DNA of 64,000 nt. Origin: Ostrinia nubilalis. Taxonomy: Eukaryota; Arthropoda; Insecta; Lepidoptera; Crambidae. How positions within the stretch are numbered: the first letter of the stretch is position 1; the number at the start of each line of letters is the position of its first letter. A program made the position numbers and the translations under genes. Where the stretch lies: positions 9,300,001 to 9,364,000 of the forward strand of contig NC_087092.1 of NCBI RefSeq assembly GCF_963855985.1, given 5' to 3'. Shown in pieces: positions 1-12,950 of this stretch. The notes under the pieces were generated by a model. It was not told the DNA's origin, did not search any database, and worked only from the letters and a program-made list of their open reading frames with translations.

Positions 1-3000
1 CGGTATTTCAAGAAGGTCTTCTAATCTAAAGAATGAGATCATCGAAGACCTCGACTGATGACACAAGACGTGATTCAATAGCACTCACAAACGGAAAACT
101 ATTCATACATAAGTATATTGCAATAGATTTAAAAAACAATTTGATGCGGTTTTATCATTGCTTAGAATCATACAATTTATAGATCATACCTATGTATTCT
201 ATAAAAATAAATTACTTAATAGTAGATAACATCGTATTATTGAAAAGCAGAAGCTCACATTACATAACAATTATGTAACTATACCAAATGTAAGTAATAC
301 AAGTATAACTTCATAGCGGCACGAGTTAAGTTATTTACGCGTAATTATTTTAAGTGGTTGAATAGTGGCTTCTGCCAGCAGTTTTTTTTTCTCTACTTAT
401 TTATTATATTGGTATGCAGAAAACCTTGGTCAACAAACGAGCATTAAATTAACGTTAATATCACATCTTAGAACTAATGATCGTAGCAGAGTCCGTGTTA
501 GGTTTAAAAAACGTAAAATGGAACGGCGACAAGTGATAACCCATAACAAATCGTTATTGGTTCGTTTGTTTAAGCATTTAGCACACCGTGCAGGCTGAAC
601 TGTTCAAACAATCTAGTGTAGGTGTGGGGTCGGTAAGAACGGCCCCGTGCCATATGCAGGTTGTCGAAATCGCCACGTTACGCAACGCATCTTTGGCCGG
701 ACCGGTAACACACTTGCGTTTAAACAAGCGCGACCGACGTCTGCCGCCCGAGAAACATTTCTCGAAATTTACATTGCGAGCACGACTGCACGCTTCACCT
801 ACTTAAATTAAAATATTACTCGATAAATTGAACGCACTTGTTTTTCAGATATGTACCTACATTACAAATTAATCCATTTGCTCATTTTATACCATTCTTG
901 AATGTTGAAAATCTTATAGCACGAAACTACATACGAGTAGTTAGTTCACAATTGAATTAATATTATTGTGCGTCTTCACGCACTTTTCTGATTTGTTTTT
1001 ATTTTTATTTTTTTCAATTTAAAGTAATAAATCAAACGAATTTAATGAATAGGAAATAAAATAATTGTGTGTTGTGATTCGGCTTATACATATTTATGAA
1101 TTTAAAATAGCCCAATCACTAAGTACCAATATTAACATTAATACAGCAGCCGAACTATGCATCAGGCTATTGGCATTCATTAACAGAAGACGACAAATAT
1201 CCATTCAAGGTTGTCACACAACCTAAAGTCATTGAGTCATTACTGCGAAAACCAAGGTAAATAAAGGCTGTGTGAAAAATCACGAATGCCTCTTTTTACA
1301 CAATAACGAAATCGTTGGAATGCACATTTATGGTGTTTTGCCTTGTTCAGTTTTAGAATCTTTTATAGGAACAATTTCTGCCGAGGGCACGCAAAGTGCG
1401 AATACCTAATATGGAAATACCGACCATAAATTACGCTAGTGCAAACCCACATACCTAGGTCTCGGTGAACCTAGGAGGCTAGGGTATAGTGGGCAAAGAT
1501 AGTGAAGGCTTGCATAATGCATAAGCCGAGGAGCAATGGCCGGTGCAATCTGCTTGTAATTAGTCCAGAGCAGCTATAGTATTAAGTAGCGATGGTGCCT
1601 TCCACGTAGTGATGTGCCAAGAAACCAACACTAGAGACTTAAAGTTAAACTTAAAAAGGATATACATTATTTATCCAGAAAAAACATAGCTCCTGTTTAA
1701 TTTAAATTGCGATACGTGTTAATTACTGTACTTACCTTAATATAACCGGATGTTTATTGATTTTATCTACGTTACGTTTACCATCGCGAATGAGCTTTTA
1801 TTAATAGGCTTGAATGAGCTTTAAAAACAAAAGCCTACAGGGGTCAACTTAACTTTTATAATTTACGATTACGAATATCTTCAAAAACCTAATTCACTTA
1901 GATTAATCCCGTATTAACCCCAATGTTTTAAAATTGATCCCATCCTATCACTAGTAGAGCATTTGCAGTGGCAGGTAAATTGAGCACTCGATTAAAAAGA
2001 TATACGAATAATTGCTGATAACCTTTGATAAAAACTGGCAAGAATGAATTGTAACTAGGTATTTGTTGACATTTGGTTACCAACTCAAGGCAACAGTCTA
2101 TAGTCAGTAGTAAGACTCGCACTTGTAGTGAACACGTTACGTACAGATGGGTTCTCACGCAAGACCGCTTAGCATACTTACTGGCTACTAAGTAACTACC
2201 CCGCCCACGATCAGTCTATGATTCCATGGGGAATGCTCCGACATTCTGCGAATCAAGTATGTATTTACAAATATCCCGTACAAAACATTTAAGACTTCGC
2301 TTTCAGTACGAAACGTAATGAAAACATAGATATAGAAGTTCTGATTGAAATTCTGACCCCTGCCCCGTTGTTGTTTGGTAGGAATCTACTAGGTGTACCT
2401 AATGCCCATAATAATAATATTAAACTACTTCTCTTAGTCTCTACATGAGCGCTCGTAACTAGCTACAACTTTTTTCAAACGCTTTTAATTTCTATAAATT
2501 AAATTCTTAGCAGTTACACAGCTTTCACACAAGTCGTTTCCTCAGTTTTTTACATTGACGTTATTTCTTCATCAAAGCCCTTCCCGCGCCTTTAGTCACG
2601 GTCTCGAGATGAACAAGAAAGAGGAAATAAGTAAGTAGTTAACGTTACTTTAGATTAGATGATGCTTTCTGTTGTCTGTTGTCTTCAAAATGTAGCATTA
2701 AGAACTAGGAAGTTTGAAATAAAACTAATTAACTTTTTTCAGTAAGCACCTATTTAATTTATAACCATTCAGCTAATATAACAGTTCAAAGTTCTAATTA
2801 GCACTTTTATTACTTCACTAGCTCATGCCTAGCCTGTTCTTAGTTTCCATTTTTAATCGTCCTTTTTGCAAAGATCCCCCTGAGGCGTTAACTTAGATCG
2901 AATTTGTGATTCAGAATGTACCTATCTAATGACGTAAGATGCAAGAAAACTTTTTTGCTCCTTCTGGTCAGCAGTATCATCATCAACATAATAGTTATAA

Positions 3001-3027
3001 AAATAAGTGCTTTTAGATAACTATAGG
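1..3027. other. AT-rich intergenic DNA, no gene seen
   Basis: No conserved protein, RNA gene or clear TIR element was recognised here. Open frames are short and lack recognisable domains. A slightly GC-richer patch lies around 590-800 with two small overlapping open frames, but neither shows a known motif or a convincing splice pattern. Confidence 0.5.
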
Positions 3028-4454
3028 CCAGTAGAATTAAACACAAAAATTGATTAAATCGGAAATAATTCCTACAAAAGATTTTTTTGCTTTAATGGCT
3101 TCATTGGTTGCCCATTAAGACTCTCCTAAGTTTTCGACTTCGACGGAGTTGTGCTTAAGTGGTGGGGGCCCCGAAAGCGGCGTTTTTTCGGTTTTCCGGT
3201 TATACCGCGTAAAGGACTTACCCTATCGAAAAGTGGTCTTCATGACGGTTAAAGGGCACTTAATCCTGCATTGAATAAGACCAAATTCATATGTTTTGGA
3301 CAAACCGTTCTCGCGCTAAAGTTCGGCAAAGTAGAAAATATACGTATAATTAATGACCCTCTCCACGTCCAATGGCTTGTTACCCACATGCTTCCAAGCC
3401 TTGTAAAGGGTCGCCTTAATCAGTGTAACCCTAACAAGGCTCACGAGTTTGATTCGCTTATCCTTGTTCGTCCCAGCCGTTCCTTAACTGCGGTTGCTGC
3501 ACCTCTTCCTGACACTCTCCTGAACGACTCTGTGTTACCTAATGTGGCTGCCTCTCTTCCTTGTACCCTCCTGTACGATTGCATTGCTTAGCTATATGCC
3601 TGGTCCAAGGTTCGACGCCACAAAATCAACTTTGTACGCGTGAAAATAGTTTAAATACTATTTTCCGTGCTTGCAACATTTTTCTTTACTGCTTCGCCTC
3701 TATTAGTCGTAGAGTGATTGTATATATCCTATAGCCTTCCTCAATGTATGAGCTATTCAACACAAAAATAATGATTTCAATCAAACTAGTAATTCTTAAG
3801 ATTAGCGCGTTCAAACAAACAAACAAAAAACTCTTCAGCGTTTTAATATGAACTTGTTGTTGTTGATTTTTGGCGTCGAACCTTAGACCAGCCATACGGC
3901 TAGGCAACGTAGTCATGCAGGAGGATACAAGGAAGAGGGGCAGCCACAGTAGGTAACACAGAGTCGTTCAGGTGAGTGCCAGGAAGAGGTGCAGCAACCG
4001 CAGTTAAGGAACGGCTGGGACGAACAAGGATAGGCGCATCAAGCTCGTAAGCCTTGATAGGGTTACACTGGTTGAGGTGGCCCTTTTCAAGACTTGGAAG
4101 CCTGTGGATAACAAACCATTGGACGTGGAGAGGGTCATTAATTATACGTATATTTTCTACTTTGCCGAACATTAGCTCGAGAACGGTTTGTCCAAAACAT
4201 ATGAATTTGGTCTTATTCAATGCAGGATTAAGTGTCCTTCAACCGTCATGAAGACCACTTTTTGATAGGGTAAGTCCTTTACGCGGTATAACCGGAAAAC
4301 CGAAAAAATGCCTCTTTCGGGGGCCCCCACCACTTAAGCACAACTCCGTCGAAGTCGAAAACTTAGGAGAGTCTTAATGGGCAACCAATGAAGCCATTAA
4401 AACAATAAAATCTTTTGTAGGAATTATTTCCGATTTAAAAGCTAATTCTACTGG
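3028..4454. repeat. Long inverted repeat (foldback-type element) with a mirrored ORF
   Basis: Two arms of about 600 bp (about 3028-3634 and 3856-4454) are inverted copies separated by about 220 bp. Both outer ends read CCAGTAGAATTA inward. Each arm carries the same 106-codon open frame, at 3271-3591 on the + strand and 3900-4220 on the - strand, both starting MNKTKFICFGQT. The two proteins differ at about 20 of 106 positions, and almost every base difference I compared changes the amino acid, which argues against selection to keep the protein. I do not recognise the protein. No exact target duplication could be fixed. It could be a foldback transposon or an inverted duplication of an older element. 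Confidence 0.75.
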
Positions 4455-5675
4455 ACTAATAGCATCGAGGAATTTACTTGCTTCGAGAAATTTTATGAGT
4501 GCTTGCATTTAAGCACTATTAATAAGTAACTCCATAAACGTTTTTCATAATTATGTTAGGATGATTATTAAAGCTCCTTTAATACGCGTTCCCTATTTAG
4601 TTACGTGTCAATATTTATTAGTTAACCAACCTTTATCACGCCTAATGATAAATTGAAAAATACACGATTTTCAAGTAAGTAGGCAGATAATTAAGCTTTA
4701 ATGTGGAGGTACTCGTAATATAATATAAAACTTATAATAACTCAGAAGAAGGATGTGGTATAATTACCCCACGAACCGAGTAAGTGTACCTTCATTACGT
4801 AATCGATGTGTGGCTTCTTCCTGTATCAGAAACAATAATCGCATGAGGTCATTCGTTTTTTTAATCATTGCGTGAGAATTTATATGGGAAATTATTTCTA
4901 TTTTATTACTTATGGATCTCTGAAGCTATATAAGTAAAGTAATTCAATATTGTCGCAAATTAATTAAATGTGAATATTAAACAGTATTTTAATTGTATAT
5001 TATCCAAAGGACAATATTATTACGACTCGTGATAAATAATAATTGTACATCTAATTAGTACTGTGCACCGCAAAGATAGTCATAAAATGCAACACGCAAC
5101 CACTTGACCGGCCTGCCTCGACATTGTTCCATTGGGTTAACGAGAATAATAGTCTAGATTCAGATAATGCTGAATCCGCTTAGATGTTATCCTTACAATA
5201 TCTTCAATCTAAATTACCCAATCCGTTTGATTGGGTTACGAAAGGCCTAACAACCTACAATCGGTATAATCAATCAACGATTCGCTGAAACAATTCAATT
5301 GTACATTACTACAATAGTTCTGGTGAGTCAAAATAATTCGTACTCCCACAAACAAGGTAAAGCATCGTGATCCAAAAGGAAGTGAGCAACAACACTTTAG
5401 ATGTATTGGTTACATCATATGTAGAGCAGGTTAAAAACTGAGTACAATTTATTCAGTTGGATTGTTTTGTCTCTACCGCAGAAACTTGCGAACTTTCACA
5501 TTCACTTTCAGTCAGTGACAAAAATACAACTCATTTAAAATCATGGTTTACTTTGTCTAACAAAGAATAAATTAACATTATTACAAAAATCTGTATTTTT
5601 TTGTCGAACCGCGCGTACAACCTACAAGCTCGAACTTTTGTTGAACTTTATTCAAATTCAAAGTTTCTTGATATA
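4455..5675. other. AT-rich intergenic DNA, nothing recognised
   Basis: No open frame, RNA gene or repeat boundary could be supported in this stretch. Confidence 0.5.
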
Positions 5676-7015
5676 TTAGGGGGCGTCCATAAATTACGTG
5701 AGACTTTTAGGGGGGGGAGGGGGTCAACAAAAACCTCACTAAATCTCACGTGGGGGAGAGGGGGGGTGTCAGGAAATATCACGTAATTTTTTCCGCAAGA
5801 AATAGAGAAATAGAGTTTGCCAGAAAACTGGGTTTAAATCTTAAGTAAAAAAATTGGCCAAGTGCGTGTCGTGCTACGCGCAGTGTAGGGTTCCGTAGTT
5901 GTCCGTCGTTAACAAAATATATTTCAGAAGCAAGCAATTACTTCATCTAAAGTAGCTTTTAATATTTTCTTCTAAGGAATTTTTATTAGATATGAAATTT
6001 TATAATACATGAGTTAAATGACTATTACTCTTAAACTAACTGACCTACCCTAACCGTTATAGTTTTCTTGAAAGTTCATAAAAAGCAGTATTATTATGAA
6101 TTTTTCCAGATTTTTCAAGCCAACAGTCTAGTTTTTAGAGGGGGGGACGGGGGGGGGACTCCCTGCTCGAACAAAAATTGGCACTTTAAACTTTAATAAT
6201 TTGCAAACGGATCCCTAAATCGAAAAATAGTCTTTGAAACCCCCAAGTTATCCAACTATATCCTACACGATGGTGTAGAAGATGAAAAAAAATTCATCCC
6301 CACTTTACATATAGGGGAGCTACCCTAAAAAAATGTTTTTTCAAAATTTTATTCTACCGTTTTGTCGGCGTGATTAATATACATACCTCCACAAAATTAC
6401 AGCTCTCTAGTGCCAATAGTTTCCAAGCAAAACCTCGGACAGACAGACATATTGAAACTATAAGGGTTCCTTGTCAGACGAAATTAAGAAAATTATAAAA
6501 CCATTTTTTTATCAAAATCGATTTTGCTAGATTATGTAGAAAGGAACAATAATTAGACTAGGTACTTCTGTAAAAAAAAAACAATGAGACCCTGTACTAA
6601 CCGCTGTCACTACACGTGTTTTTCTGGATCTATTCGTAATCAGTGGGCTTAGTGCGACTTTATATCGATCGTCATTCGCTAGCGACTGCGTAAAAAATGA
6701 CATGCATTAAATGTATGACGATTGTACAGCATCCCTAGCAGATACTTTCAAGAACTAAAATCTTAAACTTTATAGATCTTTTTGATGCACTCGTTAGCGA
6801 CAACGGTAAATGCAAACTCGCACTATAAGCACACAAAAAAAACTTTCTCAGTTAAATTACTCCAAAACTATTAAATTTCTGATTTTTTTTAAATATCACG
6901 TGAGATTAGGGGGTGGGGGAGGGGGTCAGGCAAAATCTCACCAAATCTCACCAAGGGGGGCGGGGGGGTTGAAAAATAGCCAAAATTGTCTCACGTAATT
7001 TATGGACGCCCCCTT
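5676..7015. mobile_element. Composite TIR element with G-rich palindromic ends
   Basis: The left end reads TTAGGGGGCGTCCATAAATT and the right end is its inverse (AATTTATGGACGCCCCCTTA). Inside each end is a roughly 110 bp block rich in G runs (5710-5770 and 6905-6970), with repeated 'ATCTCAC' and 'CACGT' words, so each end looks like a complete short MITE of one family. Between them sits a separate dispersed repeat (5854-6480). Either two MITE copies flank the insertion or one longer element was interrupted. No transposase is visible. Confidence 0.7.
5854..6480 (+). repeat. Dispersed lepidopteran repeat ending in AACTATAAGGGTTCC
   Basis: The block begins TTGGCCAAGTGCGTGTCG, continues 'GTAGGGTTCCGTAG', and ends with 'GACAGACAGACA' followed by AACTATAAGGGTTCC. 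This layout is a very common non-coding repeat in moth and butterfly genomes; I infer the family from memory and do not assign a class. It is nested in the 5676-7015 composite. Confidence 0.65.
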
Positions 7016-7023
7016 ACCTAACT

Positions 7024-7240
7024 AGCTTTCCGCCCGCGGCTTCGCCCGCGTGGAATTTTGTCTGTCACAAAAAACTTTATCACGCGCGTTCCTGTTTCAA
7101 AAACCGGGATAAAACTATCCTGTGTCCTTTCCCGGGACTCAAACTATCTCTATGCCAAATTTCATCAAAATCGGTTCTGTGGTTTAGGCGTGAAAGAGAG
7201 ACAGACAAACAAGTTACTTTCGCATTTATAATATTAGTAT
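7024..7240 (+). repeat. Dispersed repeat of the 'TTCATCAAAATCGG' type
   Basis: Begins AGCTTTCCGCCCGCGGCTTC, includes 'TTTCATCAAAATCGGTTC' and 'GGCGTGAAAGAGAGACAGAC', and ends 'TTTATAATATTAGTAT'. Such blocks are widespread in Lepidoptera. A copy in the opposite orientation lies at 24020-24187. It starts directly after the composite element's right end. Confidence 0.65.
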
Positions 7241-7419
7241 AGAAGTATAGATGTGTTATTCATGAAACTAGGTACCTACATGGTTTTTAGAAATAATCCT
7301 ACTAAGTTTACCTTTACAATAATAGCTGCATATTATCATTGCAGATTTTATACCAGTAAAGTTATGCTGATAGCTCATTATACATATAATTAATTAGATA
7401 CCGACAACAGTCGAAAATA

Positions 7420-7775
7420 CAGGGTGGAAGCGATAAGTGATCTCACTCGATTATTTCTAAACTATACAAGATATCAAAAAACTAGTTTCTGATCCTGAGA
7501 GTGCTTCATGAGCTTTATCAAAAGGTGAATGAAGCACTTTTAGTATCAGTAACCAGTTTTACGATATCATGTGTAGTTTTTAATATAATGTGACTTTACC
7601 AAATGTATGGAAGCTGGAAACATTGAGTTTTCATATAGATCCAGTTTATTCTGTAACCTATTATTGGTACCGTTTGAAAGAGCTCGTGAAGCACTTTCAG
7701 GAACAGTAACCAGTTTTTTCAATATCATGTTAGTTTAGAAATAATCGAGTGAGATCACTTATCGTTTCCACTCTG
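7420..7775. mobile_element. TA-flanked MITE with about 45 bp TIRs
   Basis: The left end (CAGGGTGGAAGCGATAAGTG) and right end (inverse of CAGAGTGGAAACGATAAGTG) continue to match inward through 'ATCTCACTCGATTATTTCTA'. TA lies on each outer side (7418-7419, 7776-7777), as expected for a Tc1/mariner-type non-autonomous element. There is no coding capacity. Confidence 0.8.
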
Positions 7776-7777
7776 TA

Positions 7778-8401
7778 TATTCACTTCATTATTTCTAACA
7801 TGCTGCGTGTTTTTAAATAACTATTGTTTAATATGTTCCTTGAAAAAGCCTGTAACAGACAATGCGTCCGCAACTTTGATCATGACATCAGCGACGCGCT
7901 CCACTGCGCCGGGAGGATCCGCGCAAGGTGACGAGCTTCGACCTGCCCTCTACGAAGAGTAATAATATGTTACGTACGGTTACAGAAGCCGTAATATAAT
8001 CGTAAACGCACAAGTGTTAATTCATGTTTTTTTACCGTAATACTGGTTTATTTTCGCACGCACAACAATTTCATTCTGACTACAATGAATTTAAAGCGCC
8101 CGTTCGCATTAAAGGTATATTAAACGAAACTCTACATTTAGTAGCAAATACGCAAAAGTTATGGGAAAAAATCTTAATAAGTTGAGCTTACACAATTATT
8201 ATTTCATAAAGCTTTTTGCTGTAAGTTAATCCTTTGATAACTATTTTTTCACATTCTATCTTACTTGATATTTCAAGAATTTATATTACTAAGTAGGTAG
8301 TTACCTAAATACCTAACTAATAAATTTCTATGGTGTATTCATAGAACTTAGATAAACACAGGCACAGTTATAAGTGTCTGGCATTGTTGACTCCATGCAC
8401 A
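7778..8401. other. Intergenic DNA, nothing recognised
   Basis: No gene or repeat boundary was supported between the MITE at 7420-7775 and the hAT MITE at 8410. Confidence 0.45.
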
Positions 8402-8409
8402 AGTCAGAG

Positions 8410-8650
8410 CAGTGGCGGCGTAGCATAGGTTGGCACCCGGGGCGGCACCCCCCCCCCCCCCCCCCCCCCCCGTCATAATATAAATTATAGCCTAAGGCAC
8501 CCCAGAATGGCACCCCCCCTGTCATGACATCACGACCGTCCTTGCCATGCAGATGCGTCAGTGAGTACTAATCTGCGCGACTTTGTCACCCCCTGATGCT
8601 TGGCACCCGGGGCGGACCGCCCCCACCGCCCCCCCCTTACGCCGCTACTG
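8410..8650. mobile_element. hAT-type MITE with 8-bp target duplication
   Basis: The ends are CAGTGGCGGCGTA and TACGCCGCTACTG (near-perfect inverse), and AGTCAGAG is repeated exactly on both sides (8402-8409 and 8651-8658). An 8-bp duplication and CAG ends are the hAT signature. The 241-bp body holds a long C tract at 8449-8471 and a duplicated 'GGCACCCGGGGCGG' motif. There is no transposase. Confidence 0.88.
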
Positions 8651-8658
8651 AGTCAGAG

Positions 8659-11600
8659 GACTTTGCCGTTATCCATTCAAAGATAATGCATTGTACTAAT
8701 AGGTAAATTAACTCACGTCTTCAACCATTTCTGTGAGCAGAAGACTGATTATGCGCACACTGATGTAATTTTTAATTTAATAGCGTAATAAATCTGCACA
8801 TAAATCAATTGTGTTTTATTACAAAATTGATGCGATTATTACACTTCGTGATTGCAGAGAACATAATTTATTTATTAATAAAATATACCTTAACACAACA
8901 AAAAGTCCATATATCCGTATTTTTCTTCTGAATGTGTTCCACGTTTCGTTTCCATTAAAATACTATAATATAAGAACGAATAAAACAGTATTTTTTCCTC
9001 GCGATTCATGCTTATTGTTATTGCACGACTACTGCATTACGCGACAATCATCAACTTGTTCTGGAGATTTACGAACATGCGCCATTCCTGACAACTAACG
9101 TACGACGCATCAAATGATGGCTATTTATAGACTATAAATATTTTAATAAGCTCGTTACTGTTCCAGCCGCGCTGAATCTGCATTCAGAAGCAATAACAGC
9201 ATCCAGCATTCCAAGTAACAAGTCTCGTTAATAGAAAATACATAAGTTTTCCTCGGTGCCTTGTAGCGGCCCGTCCAACAATGTAAGTAAGTATTCTAGC
9301 AAAACATAGGATATCTAATTTTATATCTATGACACACGCTGAAGACACATCAAGACAAACAGCATGCGCTAATGTAATAACACGATACATATATAAGACA
9401 TGCTTTTTATCTAGCAAATGATCACATAAGCTTAATGACAGCGGTGTGAGCTAAGTGCTGTAGGCATACCGTGTGGCTAACAGCACGATTGCTTTTTAAG
9501 TTGACGATGATGATGTCACTAGGCTTGATGACGGAAATGTGCACAAGGTGAAGCAGTGAGTCGGCCACGCTACGAGGCGCTAGGTGGCATATGTTAGCGC
9601 TCGCGAGTGGGCGAGGGCCTCGACCGCTATTCCATGGCCTGTCTCTGGCCCAATATCTATGTATTTGAAACAGAAAGACAAACAGCACGCGCAATCTGTT
9701 CGCCAATTTGTGCAAACATTTAAGATTTTACTTATTTGTGGATGGAAAAGAATCTGAGTGGGACTAAAAATACCTATTTGATTATTTTTTACTGTTCCAG
9801 CTGCCGTTTTTACCTATGGAAGGTGTTAAATATGTAATTTCATGGACGTAACGATAAAAGTACGTCGATCATTAAAGCGCCTATTATAATCTACCTACCC
9901 ATAATACCAGTAAAATTCCATTCCGTATCCAAAGGACGATCCTAAAGGATAAAGAGCAATAACAACTTAAAATAAGACACAATTATGATACTCTTTTTAT
10001 TTTAATGAGAAGAGGCGAGCGATGCGAGGTTATTACAATGATATTAGGGGAACCCTGACCGCAACATCAGCCGCACAAATGACAACTGACCAAATAGTCA
10101 TTAGCTGTAATATTTTTTATTCAGTCAGCTATGCTTTATAATAAACAAAGGCAGACTATTTTTGTAGAGAAGATTTTAATTAAGTATTTAAGGATTTTGG
10201 TATCTCTCTATACAATGATCTTAACAATACGATTTAAGATTGCTTGTAGGTAGACAGTAGACACTCAACTAATGATTAAGTAAATTGAGTGGGTTGACTT
10301 ACCTCTTTGATTTACCGTTACGTTACATAATTATTGCGGCTATTGGTGGACATACTCTACACTTACGTGACAACGTGACATGAGTTTGCAATAAGACCTA
10401 ATTCGAAAGTAATTCGAATGGCATCAAAGCTTTATGACGTAGGTTCTGCCACATTGCTTACACTAAGGCTTACACCTTACACCGCCTGCAGATGAGGGTA
10501 AATCACAGATAAGGATAGATGCAGCATGTGTCAAAATTTGTATGAAGCCGAGCGTGCCACTTTTTAAACGTCATTAGTGTCATTTTAGCGAATTTTAGTG
10601 ATTGCCGCAACGTAAAAGTAATCGTATCATCGTACTGCATTCGCAAAGTCATCGAATGATATCGTGTGACTCGATTCAAAAATTAATTAATTCCGATAAA
10701 ACTGATATTTTGTTAAATTTATAGCTAGTCTGACTGTGGATTAAAATAATTATGTAGCGGTAGACGTTATTCTACAATTATACATTATTAATTTGCAAAT
10801 AATATTTTTGTTGTGCCTAATGTTTATGAAAGTAATGATCGTTATTCCATTATGTTAAATAGTACTACTAGTAATTCATACTTAATTCCATACTTTTAAA
10901 TATCCTAGTAAGTAAATGACCTACTTTCATAAAATAAAGACTATTCACTCAAGCTTTTTATTTTTAATAAATGTAAAAATGCGTAGTTTTGCCAATACGT
11001 TTTTTTTTCATAAAGCTAAGTCAGGTACCTAGTTTTGAAGATATTTCTAAACGACAAAATCTCGAGCGTCGTATACATAGTAGTAATAGTGTATACTGCG
11101 ATCACTGACCTAACTTCTTGATTTGTATATTTCGACGTTATACAGTGCACTCTGTCTTCCGCGATCACTGATCTAACTTGTTTTATAATTCTTCTTCTGC
11201 TACTTTATTCTAATTTATTACATATTTGTTACTCGTTGCTGTTAATTACAATTCTCAATCCGTAAATAATTTCTTCTCTCTACCGTGTTCGTACTACTGT
11301 CCTCGTAAAATCATCGTATCCGATTGTTGTAATCGGATTACATGAACATCACTCGACCATGTATGTCCATTTGGACATATCGGAATGGCACGCTTTGACT
11401 AGCAACTTGCTGTATCTACTCTAATCCATATCTGTGGGGTAAATAAACGACTTGTACTAACTGTCATCAATCTATAATAATTTTCTCTTGAATGAACTTT
11501 AATAAACCCTTCAACATTGCTATAAACATTGATTGCCATTTCACAGAATCCCGATTGCCATCTCATACCTACAGAATGTCTATTGAATATTTTCAGTCAT

Positions 11601-11986
11601 TTATGCTACTTAAACATACTAAAGGCGACCGAGTGCATTAAAAAACTCTGTAAAGTCGCAATTTGTAAGCACTTTATAATTAAACAAACAAGACTTGAGG
11701 GACCAGTTTCCTTCAAATGTGGATATCACGGGGGTTCAACGCTCGCGTGCAGCTAGCGCTTCGCTGACGACATCGCGCCCCGACACGCGACTTGTCGTGC
11801 CACTCATGCCTATTTACAGGCACAAAACGCCATTAACGAAAGAAGCTGTTTTTTCGGTGACATTCGCAAATGTATAAATTCAGCCCACGAATGAATCCAA
11901 AGGAACGCTATTCATAAAGCTAATGGCACGACTGTATCATAAAGGATGATCGCATAATGTCTTGAGGTTCATAACGGTAGCGTTTC
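8659..11986. other. Intergenic DNA without recognised genes
   Basis: Several 75-97 codon open frames occur (for example 8811-9098 + and 9422-9715 -), but none carries a recognisable domain, a conserved start context or splice-linked partners. I saw no clear TIR element here. Confidence 0.45.
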
Positions 11987-11990
11987 TTAA

Positions 11991-12946
11991 CACGTTGAGT
12001 GCGAAACCAGGTCTATAGACCTTGTGTACGTCTCGCTTACCGTGCGGCTAAGAAAATTATAGTCTTCCTTGTCGTGCGAAAGGCACAACTTCAATTGGGT
12101 CAGGTGTAGGAAAGTGATGAATATATATCTATGATGTATTCTTAAAATAGAATCCAATGATGTATCTACCTTAATACCAGGTTTTTAGACCTGGTACCGC
12201 ACGGAAGTAATAAAATGTCTTCTCAATGCGAAACCAGGTCGAAGCACCTTGTACCCTGCGCACCTGGTACCGCACCCCACGCTAGCTTCGTGCAGCCAGT
12301 GTTGCCTCGCATTCGTAAGAAACGCACATGTCGACATGGCGTCAAGAGAAACAAACAAAATCAAAACTGCAAATTGATTATAATTTAATTTGCTACACGA
12401 TTTATTGCTAATTTAAATAATGTTTTTCGTGACAAACATTTGAAGTTGTAACTAAATGTTATTAAATAATATGTTTTCTTTAAATATAGCTTATTTAAGT
12501 ATTTATGCACGTATGTCTTATTTGTAAAATATTTAGACTAAATTATTAAAACATCTTTGTTTGTTACTTTTTTAAATTTTTATTAAAACTTAATTTAAAC
12601 TATCGATATTTGTATTTCACATCCCTAGAATACCCATCAGACTTCCCTACTTCAGTGCGGCACAGGGTGCATAAGCCTTGTATTTTGAATATAGCTATAA
12701 TTTTTATACTAAACAAGTTATTCACGAACGCCTTCAGGTGTATGTCAATAAATGCATTATTATTAATATTCAAAGAAAAAAAACACAATATCTATTAACA
12801 TGAAGCCAAAAATAAAATTAATATATCTCAAATATTACAAGGTCTTTAAGCCTTGTGCCGCCACAATGTAAGTTTTAATACCAGGTTTACTGACCTTGTA
12901 CCGAAGGAATGGAAAGTATTAGAAAGTTACTGCCGCAGCAAAGGTG
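11991..12946. mobile_element. Candidate piggyBac-like non-autonomous element
   Basis: TTAA stands on both sides (11987-11990 and 12947-12950). The left end is CACGTTGAGTGC; the inverted right end is CACCTTTGCTGC, 8 of 12 identical. TTAA targets are the piggyBac signature. Both ends hold a cluster of imperfect palindromes built on CCAGGT...ACCTGG, at about 12007, 12178, 12234, 12259, 12840 and 12880. No transposase is seen. The TIR match is weak, so the boundaries are an inference. Confidence 0.5.
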
Positions 12947-12950
12947 TTAA

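Noticed and set aside
8449..8471. Poly-C tract as a functional element
   Set aside because: It lies within a hAT MITE and is most simply slippage in a C-rich stretch; its length may also be a sequencing uncertainty.
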